A stretch of 64,000 nucleotides of DNA from G942493375 sp942493375 (GTDB taxonomy: Bacteria; Armatimonadota; UBA5829), in NCBI GenBank assembly GCA_942493375.1, contig OW818698.1, forward strand, positions 2,232,001-2,296,000. Reading direction: 5' to 3'. The notes under the pieces are model-generated. The model saw nothing but the letters and a program-made list of their open reading frames with translations. It did no database searches and had not been told where the DNA came from. Within the stretch, counting starts at the first letter, position 1. Every line of letters begins with the position of its first letter. Position numbers and translations under genes: made by a program. This document shows positions 61,823 through 64,000 of the stretch, in pieces.

Positions 61823-63361
61823 CTATTCAATGATTCCACCGAATTTCTTCTGTGCAATACCTGTCAATGCCAGGCAGATTGCTGATACAGCGATACAGAT
61901 ACTACTAACTACCATTATACTCGGTACATCGGGCCAATTGGAGACTTTTGAAGGCGCAATGGTAAAGAATAGAATTTCATAAGTCGTAAATCTTGTATGA
62001 GAACCTACATAAGCAACAACTGCGATCACAACTGCCGACAGGCTCACTATAACCGCCATAATCCGGTTCTTGAATACTGCCGAGAATAATATACCCGTGC
62101 AAGCAGCAAGCCAGACTCCGGATATCACCAGTGGTAGTTGAACTAGTATCATCATCCAGTAAACGGGCTTAATAGTAGGCACTGCACTTGGATTTACTGC
62201 AAACGCCAAGGATGCCGCCAAGTAGGTTAGCACAGATACCAGGGTTACATAAAAAATTGCTCCACTCAAATCCGGTTTAAATATATTTTTTAGATTGAAC
62301 AGATAACGCAACATTGAGCTATTTTGGGGTTTGTTGAACGACCCAGTACATATGATAGACGATAAAAAAACCAGGGATGCCAGGACAGCCAATGGAGCGG
62401 CGTTTATCATCTTTCCGGTTGAAATGCCATATGATTCACCCAAAGCATAATCCCCAAGTCCGAGTACAGCAAACACTATAAATGTGACCAGAAGCAATAT
62501 TCTCATTAATACAGTTCGTTCACTTTTCCAATGCTTGACCCTGACAGCTGAGGCGCAAAGTAGAACCCCGCCGACCAATGACTGCAAAACTACAGTGATG
62601 ACAGCCATAGGGATAGATACCCCGCATATTTTTGCTGACTCCATGCTTGAGCTGGCCCCTAATGCAGGAAGCATCAGTGTGCTCCAAATTGATTTAGCCA
62701 AATTACCATTTGAATACATCATCATTAACAGGGAGTGTCCATTGAATATATACTGGAGCAGATAGAAGAGGCAGAATGCGCAGTACGTCATAACACCTCT
62801 GATCGTCTTGCCCAATATGGTAGAAAAATACAGAGCTGTTGAGCACATCATGAAACAGAAAGATATCGTAATTAAATACGTGACAGCAATCTCTTCGGGG
62901 GATATGCCTCCGAATATCAAGCACATACCGGCTAGAGGTAGTGAACTTAATATGAGCATCAGACAATAGAGTAAGCCCGAGGTAAGTTTTCCAAACACAA
63001 ACAGGAAGCTGTTTAGTCGACTTAAAGCCAGAGTTTCAATGGTTTTGTTCTCATATTCCCTGGATACTGCCGATGAAATGACACCAGGTATTGCAAACAT
63101 CAACACTATTGACTGAGTCCATGCTAAAGCAGTAAACAAGGCCAATCCCATTGAACCTGCTGCGGATAGCCTGATGGTTGGACGCCAGCCTGTCTCTGTG
63201 TAGTATGTTATGCACATCACAATTGAGATCAGCAGTAGATATCCTATGATTAATCCATATGCTCCGAGCCCACGCATTCTCGTACGCAGGTCTTTCACAA
63301 CTACTGGATTATCGCGGATATAGACATCAAATGCCTTTTTTACTCCAATGGATGCACTCAT
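61823..63361 (-). CDS. ABC-2-type transporter permease
   Basis: 512 aa with about twelve hydrophobic spans. The N-terminal DNPVVVKDLRTRMRGLGAYGLI and AVSREYENKTIETLALSRLNSFLFVFGKL are typical of ABC-2 permeases (NatB/Gld-type). The C-terminal half resembles the protein encoded immediately upstream (63385). No ATP-binding subunit is in the window; it probably lies beyond the edge. Confidence 0.82.
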   Translation of the reverse strand: MSASIGVKKAFDVYIRDNPVVVKDLRTRMRGLGAYGLIIGYLLLISIVMCITYYTETGWRPTIRLSAAGSMGLALFTALAWTQSIVLMFAIPGVISSAVSREYENKTIETLALSRLNSFLFVFGKLTSGLLYCLMLILSSLPLAGMCLIFGGISPEEIAVTYLITISFCFMMCSTALYFSTILGKTIRGVMTYCAFCLFYLLQYIFNGHSLLMMMYSNGNLAKSIWSTLMLPALGASSSMESAKICGVSIPMAVITVVLQSLVGGVLLCASAVRVKHWKSERTVLMRILLLVTFIVFAVLGLGDYALGESYGISTGKMINAAPLAVLASLVFLSSIICTGSFNKPQNSSMLRYLFNLKNIFKPDLSGAIFYVTLVSVLTYLAASLAFAVNPSAVPTIKPVYWMMILVQLPLVISGVWLAACTGILFSAVFKNRIMAVIVSLSAVVIAVVAYVGSHTRFTTYEILFFTIAPSKVSNWPDVPSIMVVSSICIAVSAICLALTGIAQKKFGGIIE

Positions 63362-63384
63362 ATAGATATCTACCCCCTGTAATC

Positions 63385-63999
63385 CTACTCTGCGACTCCC
63401 CCAAACTGCTTTAATGCTCTATCGGTAAAAAACAGACATCCAGCCGATATAGCGAGGCATATGCAACTCATTATTATAATTCCTGCATGATCTGGCCAGA
63501 CGATGGGTCTCGGTGTAGAGTAACCAACATAATAGGAAACTCTAAGATACCTAAATGCATACTGGCCGTAATAGATCATATAAGCTACCAGCACAACAAC
63601 AATGCTCATTATTACAGCAACTGCCCTACTCCGGAACAGTGCCGAGAACAACACACCGGTTGAAGCTGCCAACCAGACAGCAGCTAATACCAATAACAAT
63701 TGCTCTACAATAACTGACCAATATGCGGGTGCAAGACTTCCAGAACCAGCATTAAAATAGAATGCGATCGATGCAGCCATATATGTCAGTAACGAAATAA
63801 CAGTGACATATGTCATTGCACCGCTCATGTCCGGTTTTAACAGGTTCTTAGCTGTGAACAAATAACTCATCATCGTTTGACCAGGTCCTCTACGCAATGG
63901 ACCACTTGCCACAACTGATGCCAGTATTAATAGATGTCCCAATACCGCCAACGGAGCTGCGGCAGATGATGCTCCTGATGATGATGCTAAGACAACCTT
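63385..63999 (-). CDS. ABC-2-type permease, C-terminal part (cut by window end)
   Basis: The frame stays open to the window edge, so the visible ~204 residues are the C-terminal part of a larger protein; a TTG at 63951 is not the real start. It aligns with the C-terminal half of the permease at 61823 (YLFTAKNLLKPDMSGAMTYVTVISLLTYMAASIAF versus YLFNLKNIFKPDLSGAIFYVTLVSVLTYLAASLAF), so the two are tandem paralogues, likely a heterodimeric export complex. The gap between them is 23 nt, consistent with one operon. Confidence 0.8.
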   Translation of the reverse strand, partial: KVVLASSSGASSAAAPLAVLGHLLILASVVASGPLRRGPGQTMMSYLFTAKNLLKPDMSGAMTYVTVISLLTYMAASIAFYFNAGSGSLAPAYWSVIVEQLLLVLAAVWLAASTGVLFSALFRSRAVAVIMSIVVVLVAYMIYYGQYAFRYLRVSYYVGYSTPRPIVWPDHAGIIIMSCICLAISAGCLFFTDRALKQFGGVAE

Positions 64000-64000
64000 G

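Noticed and set aside
1..64000. tRNA and rRNA genes
   Set aside because: No cloverleaf with a T-loop consensus and no rRNA-like stretch was recognised by eye; a tRNA scan would be needed to exclude a divergent one.

Overview
This is one window of bacterial chromosome with a Gram-negative-type envelope. It carries apolipoprotein N-acyltransferase, lipoproteins with a lipobox, a small beta-barrel-like outer-membrane protein and periplasmic C-terminal proteases. The housekeeping set is type III glutamine synthetase, RicT/PSP1, FmdB, MetRS, MscL, CysK, MTA phosphorylase and RNase III. It is combined with DUF4838, GH123/DUF4091 and GH29 enzymes, GntR-periplasmic-binding fusions and Gfo/Idh/MocA oxidoreductases. 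That mix suggests an uncultured carbohydrate-degrading lineage of the Armatimonadota/Planctomycetota kind. The phylum is a guess; no rRNA, tRNA or decisive marker is present.

Layout. 0-6 kb (+): end of glnN, ricT-like gene, fmdB-like gene, metG, a repeat-rich gap, mscL. 6-16 kb (mostly -): GH42-like hydrolase, lnt, a divergent lipoprotein gene, a PQQ-propeller protein, two tandem paralogous TPR-like membrane-anchored proteins, and an exported protein (+). 16.8-18.7 kb: repeats, then a RAYT transposase with REP palindromes. 18.7-22.5 kb (-): a class 2 OLD nuclease and UvrD-like helicase pair resembling Gabija defence. 22.8-30.7 kb (-): sugar isomerase and oxidoreductase, a large SWIM-SNF2 helicase, GH29 fucosidase. 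31-41 kb (+): GntR-type regulator, DUF4838 protein, outer-membrane protein, DUF5679 microprotein, TPR protein, Gfo/Idh/MocA with a UroD-like protein, XRE with ImmA/IrrE. 41-43.6 kb (-): cysK, MTA phosphorylase, rnc. 44-55.8 kb (+): a dead and an active CtpA-type protease, polysaccharide deacetylase, BNR-like protein, 2-hydroxyacid dehydrogenase, GT39 transferase, second DUF4838 protein, YejK-like nucleoid protein. 55.8-64 kb (-): GH123-like protein, a hypothetical protein, and a MoxR / coiled-coil membrane protein / ABC-2 permease cluster running off the window.

The most striking content is intergenic. An ~80-nt structured inverted repeat occurs eight times between 30.9 and 50.3 kb and nowhere else in the window. 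Copies that keep the central region all point the same way, along the + strand genes, and compensatory changes and G-U wobbles keep their stems. A smaller ~25-nt palindrome has inserted into one of these copies and into an unrelated repeat at 2.56 kb. A RAYT gene sits among its REPs, and one REP copy 6 kb away has a compensatory base-pair change. Several near-perfect long hairpins, an apparent terminator inside a signal-peptide coding region, and a promoter-terminator pair that may make a small RNA add to this layer.
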